Shown: positions 1-8,994 of the stretch, in pieces | Numbering within the stretch: position 1 is the stretch's first letter | Layout of the letters: every line of letters starts with the position of its first letter | Origin: an uncultured Bacteroidota bacterium | GTDB lineage: Bacteria; Bacteroidota; Bacteroidia; Bacteroidales; GCA-2748055 | Reading direction: 5' to 3' | Assembly (NCBI GenBank): GCA_937129385.1 | Contig: CAKZNC010000198.1 | Span: forward strand, 1 to 48,525 | Length of the DNA stretch: 48,525 bases | Position numbers and translations under genes: made by a program | The notes under the pieces: model-generated | The model's input: only the letters and a program-made list of their open reading frames with translations | Told to the model about the DNA's origin: nothing | The model's database searches: none

Positions 1-2
1 GG

Positions 3-560
3 GAGAGGCGCGGGAATGAACGGAAGGTATACCTCCTGCTCAACAAGCCAAAAGACTATGTTACCACGGTAGACGATCCGCATGCAAAAAAAACAGTCAT
101 GGATCTGGTCGGACGCGCATGCAAGGAACGGATCTACCCGGTGGGCCGACTAGACCGGAATACCACCGGAGTACTGCTATTCACCAATGACGGGGATCTT
201 ACACGAAGGTTGACACATCCCTCTTTTAACAAGAAAAAGATCTACCATGTGTTCCTGGACCGGAATATGTCCCATGCAGATCTGAATACCATCGCTGAAG
301 GAATTGAGCTGGACGACGGGTTGATCAAGGTGGATGCCATTGCTTACGCAAGTAAAGAGAATAAGCGGGAGATCGGACTGGAGATCCATTCAGGAAAAAA
401 CAGGGTCGTGAGAAGAATCTTCGAAAAAATGGGATACAATGTCACCAAACTGGACCGCGTCTATTTTGCAGGTATGACCAAGAAAAACCTTCCTCGCGGC
501 AGGTGGAGATTCCTGACAGACAATGAGATCAGGATGTTAAAATCAAACGCTTTTGAATAA
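3..560 (+). CDS. rluB: RluB-type 23S rRNA pseudouridine synthase (5'-truncated)
   Basis: The reading frame is open from base 3 to the TAA at 558-560, so the gene begins before the window and 185 C-terminal residues are visible. The frame opens with a basic, Gly/Arg-containing stretch, then VYLLLNKPKDYVTT, the usual entry to the RsuA/RluB catalytic domain. The catalytic motif GRLDRNTTGVLLFTNDGDL carries the nucleophilic Asp (codon 153-155), and KNRVVRRIFEKMGY is the conserved C-terminal helix. The family isomerises uridine to pseudouridine in 23S rRNA (RluB) or 16S rRNA (RsuA); the context favours RluB, but the missing S4-like N-terminus prevents a firm choice. The stop overlaps the next gene, era, by 8 bases, indicating translational coupling in a ribosome-biogenesis operon. 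Confidence 0.9.
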   Translation, partial: ERRGNERKVYLLLNKPKDYVTTVDDPHAKKTVMDLVGRACKERIYPVGRLDRNTTGVLLFTNDGDLTRRLTHPSFNKKKIYHVFLDRNMSHADLNTIAEGIELDDGLIKVDAIAYASKENKREIGLEIHSGKNRVVRRIFEKMGYNVTKLDRVYFAGMTKKNLPRGRWRFLTDNEIRMLKSNAFE

Positions 561-1443
561 GACAGCAGTACATAAGGCAGGTTTTGTCAATATCCTTGGC
601 AAACCCAATGTTGGCAAATCCACATTGATGAACCAGCTCGTTGGGGAGAAGTTGTCGATCATTACCTCCAAGGCACAGACAACCAGGCACAGGATCCAGG
701 GAATCGTCAATGATGATGATTACCAGGTGGTCTTTTCCGACACACCCGGAATACTGGACCCCAACTACAAGCTTCAGGAAATTATGCTCAAAAGTGCCCG
801 GGGTGCACTTGCTGATGCAGATGTGTTCATTTATATCACAGAAATTGGGGAACAGCCCGGAAAGGGTAACGTTATCCTTGATGCACTCCGAACTACCAGT
901 TTACCTGTGTTGCTCCTGATCAACAAGATCGACCTGTCGGACCAGGAGACACTGGAGAAACGCGTTGCAGCATGGCAGGAACAACTGCCCGGGGCGGAAA
1001 TACTTCCCATCAGCGCTTTGAAGAAATTCAATGTCATTTACCTGTTCAAGCGGATCCTGGAATTACTGCCCGAATCTCCGCCATTCTTTCCAAAAGACAT
1101 GCTCACGGATAAATCCGAAAGGTTCCTTGTGGGCGAGATCATCAGGGAAAAGATCCTCATGCATTACAAACAGGAGATCCCCTATTCCGTGGAGGTGGAG
1201 GTCGAATCCTTCAGCGAGGAGCAGGAGATCATCCGCATGCGGGCCCTGATCTATGTTGAGAAAGAGAGCCAGAAGGGAATCCTCATAGGCCACAAAGGTG
1301 AAGCACTCAAGCGAGTAGGCAAAGAATCCAGGATAGAGATGGAGACTTTTTTCAACAAAAAAGTATTTTTGGAGATGTATGTGAAAGTACAGAAGGACTG
1401 GCGCAATAACGAAAGAAAACTGAAAAATTTCGGATACAGGTAA
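553..1443 (+). CDS. era: GTPase Era, 30S subunit assembly factor
   Basis: A 296-residue protein with the full Era plan. The GTPase domain (about 1-175) has G1 GKPNVGKST, switch region [10 protein letters not shown]3 DTPG and G4 NKID. The C-terminal type-II KH domain (about 200-290) includes [16 protein letters not shown]. Era binds the 3' end of 16S rRNA and acts late in 30S maturation at the membrane/cytosol interface. The start is TTG at 553: an in-frame stop lies at 538-540 and no ATG or GTG occurs before the P-loop, so TTG is the only workable start. It overlaps the end of rluB by 8 bases and is followed 10 bases later by der, so the three genes are almost certainly co-transcribed. Length is normal for the family. 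Confidence 0.96.
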   Translation: MNKTAVHKAGFVNILGKPNVGKSTLMNQLVGEKLSIITSKAQTTRHRIQGIVNDDDYQVVFSDTPGILDPNYKLQEIMLKSARGALADADVFIYITEIGEQPGKGNVILDALRTTSLPVLLLINKIDLSDQETLEKRVAAWQEQLPGAEILPISALKKFNVIYLFKRILELLPESPPFFPKDMLTDKSERFLVGEIIREKILMHYKQEIPYSVEVEVESFSEEQEIIRMRALIYVEKESQKGILIGHKGEALKRVGKESRIEMETFFNKKVFLEMYVKVQKDWRNNERKLKNFGYR

Positions 1444-1453
1444 TCAAAAAAAC

Positions 1454-2761
1454 ATGGGGAATATCGTTGCAATCGTTGGACGTCCGAATGTTGGTAAATC
1501 AACTTTCTTCAACAGGCTCACAGAGACCAGGCAGGCCATCGTGGATGAAACCAGTGGGGTGACTCGTGATCGCCATTATGGAGATGTCATCTGGAATGGC
1601 CGAAACTTCAAGGTCATTGATACAGGTGGATACATCACAAATTCTGAGGATGTCTTCGAAGAGGAGATCAGGAAACAGGTCCTTCTCGCAATCGATGAAG
1701 CGGATGTAATCGTATTCATGGTGGATGTGGTCAACGGAATCACCGACCTCGATGAAGCCATTGCCAGGATGCTCAGGAAAATCAATAAACCGGTATTCCT
1801 TGTGGCCAATAAAGCCGACAATTCGTCCAGGATGATGGAGGCTCCTCTGTTTTATGCACTCGGACTTGGAGATGTATATGCTGTTTCCTCCATTAACGGT
1901 AGTGGAACAGGAGACCTGCTGGATCAACTGGTTGAAAGTTTTGAAAGGTCAGAAAAGGATGAGCAGGAAGATGAACTGCCGCGTATTGCAGTGGTGGGCC
2001 GGCCAAATGTTGGAAAATCATCGCTGATCAATGCCCTGATCGGCGTAGAACGCAATATTGTCACGGAGATTTCCGGGACTACCCGGGATTCGATCCACAC
2101 ACGATATTCCAAGTACAACCACGATTTTTTCCTGGTTGACACTGCCGGGATCCGTAAGAAATCAAAAGTAAAGGAAGATCTTGAGTTCTATTCTGTCATG
2201 CGCTCTGTAAGAGCCATCGAACATGCCGATGTCTGCATGCTGCTCATTGATGCCACCATTGGTATTGAGAGCCAGGACGTTAATATCTTTCACCTGGTGG
2301 AACGAAGCAGGAAGGGGATTGTGGTCCTGATCAATAAGTGGGACCTCGTTGAAAAAGAGACCGGTACCATGAAGGATTACGAGCAAATGGTAAGAAAAAA
2401 GCTGGCACCATTTAATGATATCCCTGTGATCTTTATTTCTGCACTTACCCGTCAGAGGATCCACAAAGCGCTGGAGGAGACAATCAGGGTATTTGAGAAC
2501 AGAAAAAGAAAAATCACCACTTCGAAGTTGAATGAAGTGATGCAGGAAGCCATTGAAGCCTACCATCCACCGGCGATAAAAGGCAAATACGTACGGATCA
2601 AGTATGTTACACAATTACCAACTTACACACCCGCATTTGCATTTTACTGCAATTTACCCCAGTACGTAAAGGATCCATATAAAAGGTATCTTGAGAACAA
2701 GATCAGGGAAAATTTTGAATTCACCGGTGTACCAATTCAGGTCTTCATGCGAAAAAAATAG
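1454..2761 (+). CDS. der: GTPase Der (EngA), 50S subunit assembly factor
   Basis: A 435-residue protein with two tandem GTPase domains, the hallmark of Der. Domain 1 (about 1-165) has [13 protein letters not shown] and NKAD; domain 2 (about 175-345) has [13 protein letters not shown] and NKWD. A KH-like C-terminal domain follows (about 350-435, with the usual conserved [13 protein letters not shown]). Der is an essential factor in 50S subunit maturation. The ATG at 1454 lies 10 bases after the era stop and places the first P-loop near residue 8, as expected. Together with rluB and era it forms a compact rRNA-modification and ribosome-assembly operon. Nothing is missing or unusual in the motifs. 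Confidence 0.97.
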   Translation: MGNIVAIVGRPNVGKSTFFNRLTETRQAIVDETSGVTRDRHYGDVIWNGRNFKVIDTGGYITNSEDVFEEEIRKQVLLAIDEADVIVFMVDVVNGITDLDEAIARMLRKINKPVFLVANKADNSSRMMEAPLFYALGLGDVYAVSSINGSGTGDLLDQLVESFERSEKDEQEDELPRIAVVGRPNVGKSSLINALIGVERNIVTEISGTTRDSIHTRYSKYNHDFFLVDTAGIRKKSKVKEDLEFYSVMRSVRAIEHADVCMLLIDATIGIESQDVNIFHLVERSRKGIVVLINKWDLVEKETGTMKDYEQMVRKKLAPFNDIPVIFISALTRQRIHKALEETIRVFENRKRKITTSKLNEVMQEAIEAYHPPAIKGKYVRIKYVTQLPTYTPAFAFYCNLPQYVKDPYKRYLENKIRENFEFTGVPIQVFMRKK

Positions 2762-2788
2762 GCAGGATTTTTGCTGTAATTCTCAGAG

Positions 2789-3301
2789 ATGAAAAAATTG
2801 ATTTTTATACTGATCATTTTACCACTGACACTCCACCAGTGCAGGGAGCAGCCTGTATATCCGGATGTCCCGCTCATCGACTACGAAAGCTTTTATCTCT
2901 ACATCAGCGTTAACAGCCTTGAACAGGAGGTGCTCACCGGGAAACTGAACTTCAGTTTTACAGATGGTGATGGCAACGTTGGATTCGAACCCTGGCCAGA
3001 TTCTATCGCTGCCGGGATGCCTGATACACAGCGCTACAACCTTTTCCTGCACCTGCATGATTACCAGGATGGCGAATTTAAGGAGATCACGGGTGAAGAT
3101 GGCGGGATCCTGAAGTACAACATACCTTATCTTGATAAGCAGCCGCTTTCAGGAACAGTTTCTGTTACAATTGAATACCCGATCATCAGGTATGATACGA
3201 TCTTTTATACTTTTTACCTGTACGACCGTGAATTCAACAGGAGTAACACAGATACAACCGATGTACAGATCCTTTCCGGCATTGAGTTGAACGCCGATTG
3301 A
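2789..3301 (+). CDS. Small putative lipoprotein, function unknown
   Basis: A 170-residue protein that begins with a charged start (MKK) and a hydrophobic run ending in LTLHQC, a possible though non-canonical lipobox with Cys17. The mature part is acidic and rich in Tyr, Asp and Phe, with SFTDGDGNVGF and several alternating hydrophobic stretches that suggest an all-beta fold. I recognise no named domain. It starts 27 bases after der and may ride on the same transcript. Its stop lies only 5 bases from the stop of the convergent receptor gene on the other strand. Export to the periplasm or outer membrane is an inference from the N-terminus. Confidence 0.75.
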   Translation: MKKLIFILIILPLTLHQCREQPVYPDVPLIDYESFYLYISVNSLEQEVLTGKLNFSFTDGDGNVGFEPWPDSIAAGMPDTQRYNLFLHLHDYQDGEFKEITGEDGGILKYNIPYLDKQPLSGTVSVTIEYPIIRYDTIFYTFYLYDREFNRSNTDTTDVQILSGIELNAD

Positions 3302-3306
3302 AGTGA

Positions 3307-6300
3307 TCAGATCTTGATTCCCATAAAGAGCACATCATCAACCTGCTCAAGATCCTCTTTCCACAGGAAGAAGTTACTTTTCACATAATTATGCTGTTCC
3401 TCCATGGGTTTATCATGAATATCCCTGAGAAGGTTTTTCAGTCTGACCATCTTGAATTTCCGTCCGAGCGGACCGCCAAACTGATCGGGATACCCATCTG
3501 AGAACATATAGATGATATCCCCCTTACTAAGCTGGAACTCTTCATTGCTGAATTCTTTTTCAATAACTGTATCATCCAGCTGTCCGCCTATAGAGCTCCT
3601 GCTTCCTTTGACATACAGCTGTTCTCCACCCTTGTAAAGGATCACAGGTCTCATCGCTGAGCTTACAACGAACTTATTGGTTTTTAGATTGATCTCGGCA
3701 ACGATAATATCCATACCGTCATTGGAGCCGTCGGTCTCCTTGTTTTGGTGAAGAGCCTCACGCACCTCTTCATCGAGTGTTTTGAGAACCTCCGAAGGGG
3801 TAGTGACATTTTCCCGCAGGCAAATATCCTTGATCAGTGTAGTGCCTATCATGGACATGAAAGCACCAGGGACCCCATGACCGGTTGAATCGGCACAAAC
3901 GATCATGAACCGATCATCATCTAATTTATCATACCAGTAGAAATCACCACTGACAATATCTCTCGGCTGATAGAAGACGAAGGAGCCGTCAAAGGTATCA
4001 TGTAGTCGTTGCACCGAAGGGAGAATGCTTGCCTGGATGCGCTGGGCATAGTTAATACTATCGGTAATATCCCTGTTCTTGATCTCGATCTCCTCCTTCT
4101 GGTGAATCACCTCCCTTGTGCGCTCATCAAGTTGCTGTTCCAGGTATTCCTGGAGGGCTTTCTGGTTTCTTTCCCTGATCTTTATGATCAGGAATACACT
4201 TACAATGGCAATGATTACCAGCGAGACGATAAACCACCAGGTTTTCCAGATGGGGATCTTCACCGAAATATTGATCATCGCTATCTCCCCCGTGCAATTC
4301 CCGTTACCGTCACATGCGGAAAGCATGAATGTATAATCACCGTCTTCAATCCTGCTGTACTTGGCAAATGTCTCCCTGGTCGGTTCCGACCAGTCATCAA
4401 ACCCATCAAGTTTATATCGATAGGTGACCTGGTCGGGGTTACTCAGGTTGATGCCAATATATTCGAATCTGACCTTATACACCCCGTAAGGCAACATGAT
4501 CGGCGAGTTGGTCGAATAGATCGAATCCGAAATGTTCAGCTCCGTGATATTGAGCCTCGGAGGTACAGTATCAGTTTTTGACTGGTAGGTATCATAGACG
4601 ATCACGCCTTCGTTCGTCCCAAAAAGGACCAGGCCTGCATCACCAACATCCACCGCACGATACATTACATCTGAGGTAAATCCCATCTGCTGATCATAGA
4701 TGGTGATGTTTCCACCATCGGGATCAATTCTGCTGAGGCCGAGTCGGTGTCCGACCCAAACATATCCATCCGGATCAATCTCAACCGCATAGGTATATTT
4801 CTCTTTTAGTCCGGCTTCAAGCGAATATACAGCAAGTGTGTCCTCATCGAATTTGAACACACCGTCCTCCGCTGTTCCTGCCCAGATCTGGCCATTTTCA
4901 TCTTCAGCCAGGCTGACAAATTCAAGTTTTGGATTCCCCTGGATGGTATATTTCAGGTCACCCTCTTCATCGTCTACACAATAGATACCACTACCACGTG
5001 TAGCGATCCAGGTCCGGCCATTCTGATCGATCAGCACATCATTGATCACATTATGCGGCAACCCGGTGAGGGTGGTCTGGTGTCCCATTTGACCTGTCAG
5101 CAGATTAATACTGTAGATACCATCGTTTGTTGCAATCCAGATTGTATCCTCATCACCGGTCAGTGCATTCACAGTGTTGCCCAGATCATTGTCTGCCGTA
5201 AATGACCTGTAGCAATGAGAGGCCCCTTTGTCGAGCTTATAGACTCCGTTGCCGTTCGTACCAATATAAAGGTCACCTTCATAAGTTTTCCACAATGCTG
5301 AAACAGGAGTTCCCGGCAAACCATTCGATGTGTTGAATTCTTCATAGTCTCCCTGGGATGACCCAAGTGTCCTGTAGAGCTTGCCTTCCCTGCTTCCGAG
5401 CCAGTACTCATCTCCATCGATATATATGGCTGTGATCGCCGGAACCTTCTCGCCACCAGCCACATGATAAAACGTAAATGCCTGGTCACGCAGGACCGCA
5501 AGACCGTTGCCCTGGGAAGCAAACCAGATATTCCCTTCGTCATCCTTTAGCAGCCCTTTGATATAGGCTTCAGGCAGACCGCCAGCCACATCAAAAACTG
5601 TTTTACCTGACAATTCTGAAATTTCATTGACCCTGAACCTGACCACCCCTACCCCGTAATCACTGACCCAGAGATAGCCGTTCTTATCTACAAGGATCGA
5701 ATTTATACTGCTGTATTCCAGCCCCATGTCTGCACCTGCGCGAACGACTGAAAAGTCCTCTGCACTACTGCCATGACCATTGATCCGGTACAATCCTTCA
5801 TCTTCAGTACCTACCCAGTAGGCTCCGGCTTGCATCGCCGGTCTGATTGTCTGGATCCTTGTAAATGGGAGTCCCTCGATCGCACCGGCATTCCGGTAAT
5901 TTCCTGGTCCGTCCGAAGTCGTGAAGAGTGTGGCACCATTAAATCCGCCGACGATGAGTGAACCCTCAGGGGTAAGTAAAAATGACGATGCAAACAAACC
6001 CTCAAAAGGTTCTGTGATATAGTCCAATGATAGGTCCTTTTCAATAGTGATCAAACCGCTCCGCTGTGTCATGGCCAGGATTTGCCCATTCATTGATTCT
6101 GCAAACCCGACAATGGTGGAGATCTTCGCATCCTCTTGTGGCAAAACATTGAAAATCCCGTCCTCCAGCATTGCAATCTGTCCGTCCATATATCCAAACC
6201 ATACCCGGTCCCTGCTGTCCCTGAAAGTGATTGAAGCAATGGTCCCAGGGAGGGTGTCCCCCTGAAATTCTGAAACGAAATGCTTGCCATCCATCCGGCA

Positions 6301-6474
6301 CAGCCCCTGGCTGGTGGTTGCCCAGATAAAACCATCGCTGTCCTGGATTACGGAGTAAGTGGCATCATGACAAAGTCCGTCCTCTATTCCATATTGCATG
6401 ATCTGAAAGGACTGACCGCCAACCATTGCATTGAAGACAAATAAAATGACGACAGCGATCAGTGTTTTCTTCAT
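3307..6474 (-). CDS. Two-component-regulator-type propeller receptor with SpoIIE phosphatase output
   Basis: A 1055-residue membrane receptor. A signal peptide (about 1-20) is followed by roughly 12-14 Reg_prop repeats with signatures such as NGYLWVSD, NIWFASQGNGL and RTWIATRGSGIY (about 25-650), enough for two seven-bladed propellers outside the cytoplasm. A Y_Y_Y domain follows (about 665-735, YRYKLDGFDDW), then one membrane helix (about 745-768), a charged coiled coil (about 770-815) and a PP2C-like SpoIIE domain (about 820-1050). Metal-binding positions are visible in SGDFYW, ADSTGHGVPG and MFSDGYPDQ. In the family, propeller/Y_Y_Y modules usually feed a histidine kinase; here the output is a Ser/Thr phosphatase, which typically acts on STAS anti-anti-sigma partners. 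No such partner lies in the window. It starts 14 bases after the unknown gene upstream, so the two are likely co-transcribed. Confidence 0.92.
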   Translation of the reverse strand: MKKTLIAVVILFVFNAMVGGQSFQIMQYGIEDGLCHDATYSVIQDSDGFIWATTSQGLCRMDGKHFVSEFQGDTLPGTIASITFRDSRDRVWFGYMDGQIAMLEDGIFNVLPQEDAKISTIVGFAESMNGQILAMTQRSGLITIEKDLSLDYITEPFEGLFASSFLLTPEGSLIVGGFNGATLFTTSDGPGNYRNAGAIEGLPFTRIQTIRPAMQAGAYWVGTEDEGLYRINGHGSSAEDFSVVRAGADMGLEYSSINSILVDKNGYLWVSDYGVGVVRFRVNEISELSGKTVFDVAGGLPEAYIKGLLKDDEGNIWFASQGNGLAVLRDQAFTFYHVAGGEKVPAITAIYIDGDEYWLGSREGKLYRTLGSSQGDYEEFNTSNGLPGTPVSALWKTYEGDLYIGTNGNGVYKLDKGASHCYRSFTADNDLGNTVNALTGDEDTIWIATNDGIYSINLLTGQMGHQTTLTGLPHNVINDVLIDQNGRTWIATRGSGIYCVDDEEGDLKYTIQGNPKLEFVSLAEDENGQIWAGTAEDGVFKFDEDTLAVYSLEAGLKEKYTYAVEIDPDGYVWVGHRLGLSRIDPDGGNITIYDQQMGFTSDVMYRAVDVGDAGLVLFGTNEGVIVYDTYQSKTDTVPPRLNITELNISDSIYSTNSPIMLPYGVYKVRFEYIGINLSNPDQVTYRYKLDGFDDWSEPTRETFAKYSRIEDGDYTFMLSACDGNGNCTGEIAMINISVKIPIWKTWWFIVSLVIIAIVSVFLIIKIRERNQKALQEYLEQQLDERTREVIHQKEEIEIKNRDITDSINYAQRIQASILPSVQRLHDTFDGSFVFYQPRDIVSGDFYWYDKLDDDRFMIVCADSTGHGVPGAFMSMIGTTLIKDICLRENVTTPSEVLKTLDEEVREALHQNKETDGSNDGMDIIVAEINLKTNKFVVSSAMRPVILYKGGEQLYVKGSRSSIGGQLDDTVIEKEFSNEEFQLSKGDIIYMFSDGYPDQFGGPLGRKFKMVRLKNLLRDIHDKPMEEQHNYVKSNFFLWKEDLEQVDDVLFMGIKI

Positions 6475-6488
6475 ATGTCAGCAACTAA

Positions 6489-7502
6489 TTAATTCCCGGG
6501 TAATGACTTTGTCTTCTTTGGTTGAGTTGTCTTCTCTTTACCTATGCCATATTTATATTCGGGTACACCTCCGATGGGACTTGTATAAAATGGCATGGTT
6601 TCGTCAAACTGGTTCCGTACATTCACCACCACGTTGTTGTTAAGCACAGGTGCACCAAACTTCTTCTTCGGGAATTGGAAATCATAGGATCCTCCAACCT
6701 CACCATCAAGTACCGTGATTTGATCCCGGACCCAGTTTTCCTCGCCAGACACACTGAGGATCTCTCCCTGGCGTTCTGTTGACACCACCAGGATATCTCC
6801 GTCATTGTCCCAGTCAAAATTGGAAACCTTCACCGTAATAGTCCCCTCTGCTATATAGGGATAAATGTGTGAGACCTGTTTAGGATCGTTATGCATCCTG
6901 AATGAATATTCATAGGCGAAAGCATTTGCACCCTGGATAGATTTATTTCTATCCGCCTCGGTGCTCAGGTAATACCTGTACATATTCCCGTCATCCCCCG
7001 ATATCCCTTCACAGATCACTTTAAAGATGTATCCGTCAAACTCCTCTGCAAATTCCCCCTCCTCAGGACTGAAAGGGCCAAAGGTATACCAGCTTCCGTC
7101 ATAACGGGTATTCTCTCCGAAAATCTTCATATCCAGCAACGTGCCGCTTTTATAATTTCCAAATGGTGAGGTTTCCCGGGCATCATCTTCGGAATGACAT
7201 CCATCACCCCCATACACCTCGAACTGACATTGGGTGTCCCAGAAGCCCCTGATCTCGTCGATACCTCCCCCGATGTCCGGATCATATACCCGGATAAAAA
7301 CTTTTTGATCGAAATCTTTTGGAATCTTAAAGAAAAAAGCCTGGGAAAAGTCATCGTCACCCCAGCTGATCCCTGCTTCATTACCAAATGTCATTAAATA
7401 GGGAATGTTCTCCTCTGCACTTGGGACTGGCTGTGAGTAAGCCAATTGCAAAGCAAAAAGTGTATATATTATACTAATTAAAAATCTCATTCTCATGGTC
7501 AT
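6489..7502 (-). CDS. Secreted protein of unknown function
   Basis: A 337-residue protein with a clear signal peptide (hydrophobic core ISIIYTLFALQLAYS, probable cut before QPVPS). The start is ATG at 7502; in-frame ATGs at 7496 and 7490 are equally possible. The mature part is acidic and beta-rich, with two cysteines close together (FWDTQCQFEVYGGDGCHSED) that could form a disulphide, and a later stretch NFDWDNDGDILVV. The C-terminal 20 residues are lysine- and threonine-rich and look disordered. I recognise no domain. Its stop is 14 bases before the propeller-SpoIIE receptor on the same strand, suggesting a shared transcript and perhaps a shared job at the cell surface. The upstream 67 bases are very AT-rich and may hold a promoter. 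Confidence 0.8.
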   Translation of the reverse strand: MTMRMRFLISIIYTLFALQLAYSQPVPSAEENIPYLMTFGNEAGISWGDDDFSQAFFFKIPKDFDQKVFIRVYDPDIGGGIDEIRGFWDTQCQFEVYGGDGCHSEDDARETSPFGNYKSGTLLDMKIFGENTRYDGSWYTFGPFSPEEGEFAEEFDGYIFKVICEGISGDDGNMYRYYLSTEADRNKSIQGANAFAYEYSFRMHNDPKQVSHIYPYIAEGTITVKVSNFDWDNDGDILVVSTERQGEILSVSGEENWVRDQITVLDGEVGGSYDFQFPKKKFGAPVLNNNVVVNVRNQFDETMPFYTSPIGGVPEYKYGIGKEKTTQPKKTKSLPGN

Positions 7503-7569
7503 TACACAATTTTATAAAAATATACAAAATTCGTGCAATTTAAAATTTTCACCAAGATTATAACGACTC

Positions 7570-8994
7570 TCACTCACGGGGCAACACAGTTATTTTCTTA
7601 TAAACTGCAGCCTTTTCAGGCTCCCTGGATCTGTTCTCCTTGATTCCGAGAATGATGGTGTACTCTCCCGGTTCAGGGTACTGGTACCGGACATTTTTGC
7701 CCTGTGCCCAAACACCGTTCCCGAAATCCCAGTAATAATCCTCAATGCCCCTGTCCCACCTGTTCCAGTAAGTCTCATCTGCACTGAAAGTAATATTCTG
7801 ATCTACAAGAAGCGTATCTGGCGCAGTGATCACCGGTTGTTCGATCAATTGGAGATCAAGATCAAGATCAGCAACATTGTACCTCGTCGTATCTGTAAGC
7901 TTATTGGTAACATTAAAAACAACATGATACATTCCCGGTCCCGGAAAGCAATACTCGATCTCATGGCCCGCCATCCGCAGGGTATCATTGATTACCCATT
8001 CATAATAGAAGTTCTCATAATCGACCGTATCTAGAGTTCTTTCAAATAGCCTGTAGCAATACCAGTTCTCCTCGATGGGCCGTGGGTTCGGAAAAGATTC
8101 GTACTGCGGGTAGCTGAATTTCCATAGTGCATATTCACCATCTGCGGTTTTCCTTGAATAATGGCCTTCACTTAGCTCATCGTTAATGATCAATGAATAT
8201 TCGTCATTGAATGAGTTTATGGAAGGTACCGGCACAGGTGTCAACCATCTCCCCTCGTAATTCTTTGAAAAGAAAATATCAAAAGAGCCTCCGGAGGAAT
8301 TATGACCATTGCTGCTGAAATAAATCCTTCCGCTGTAGTGTTGAAATGGAAAGAATTCCACTGCATCCGAATTGATCGTACTCCCGAGATTCTCTGGCTG
8401 GCTCCATTTCCCCTGCACCAATTTTGAGACATAGATATCCCAACTGCCATAGGATCCTTCCATCATACTGTCGGCCGCAAAATAAAGGGTCATTCCGTCT
8501 GGGGATAAAAATGGAGTATTGTAATTCATTTCCGGATCGTTGTATTCAAATGGGACCAGTTCGCCCCATTTCCCGTTACGCCTGAAAGAGAAATACAAAC
8601 CATGATGACCATTGTCCGGCAACCCCAATCCCATGTACCCATTCTGCATGGCAACGCAGAGCATCGTATTTTTTTGTGCAAAGGTAACCGGACCCTCATC
8701 CCCGTCAGTTACAAACAGGGAATCAAAGATTACCGGCTTATCATATCCCCCGTCTTCCTGTATTTTTGAAAAGTACAGATCAAGGGTAGGTCTCCCATCG
8801 GGACCAATGGGGCGTCTAACCGATGGAGTGAGTATATTTGAGAGAAAAACGATCCCGTCATCATACAAAACTGGCGCCAGCTCCTTTTCTTCAGGGTTTG
8901 AAATCTCTTTTTGCTCGGAGGAAGAATACCGTTGCGCATGCAGACTTGCAAAGCCTGACAACAGGAGTATCGATATGTATACCCAGTTTTTCAT
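7570..8994 (-). CDS. Secreted PD40 beta-propeller / PKD-domain protein
   Basis: A 474-residue exported protein. The signal peptide (about 1-20) ends in SLHAQ. Residues about 30-290 contain PD40/TolB-like propeller units, recognisable in MTLYFAADS, SWDIYVSKL, RIYFSSNGHNSSGGSFDI. The C-terminal part (about 310-474) contains one or two PKD-like Ig folds, the last with YYWDFGNGVWAQGKNVRYQY and PGEYTIILG. PD40-PKD proteins in Bacteroidota often sit with PorP/SprF and in PorE form carry an OmpA peptidoglycan-binding tail; that tail is absent here. The gene begins at the base following the stop of the PorP/SprF gene, so it is translationally close-coupled and very likely part of the same surface complex. 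Confidence 0.85.
   Translation of the reverse strand: MKNWVYISILLLSGFASLHAQRYSSSEQKEISNPEEKELAPVLYDDGIVFLSNILTPSVRRPIGPDGRPTLDLYFSKIQEDGGYDKPVIFDSLFVTDGDEGPVTFAQKNTMLCVAMQNGYMGLGLPDNGHHGLYFSFRRNGKWGELVPFEYNDPEMNYNTPFLSPDGMTLYFAADSMMEGSYGSWDIYVSKLVQGKWSQPENLGSTINSDAVEFFPFQHYSGRIYFSSNGHNSSGGSFDIFFSKNYEGRWLTPVPVPSINSFNDEYSLIINDELSEGHYSRKTADGEYALWKFSYPQYESFPNPRPIEENWYCYRLFERTLDTVDYENFYYEWVINDTLRMAGHEIEYCFPGPGMYHVVFNVTNKLTDTTRYNVADLDLDLQLIEQPVITAPDTLLVDQNITFSADETYWNRWDRGIEDYYWDFGNGVWAQGKNVRYQYPEPGEYTIILGIKENRSREPEKAAVYKKITVLPRE

Noticed and set aside
4009-4581. A 190-codon open frame on the plus strand
   Set aside because: It is antisense to the Y_Y_Y, membrane and coiled-coil part of the propeller receptor.
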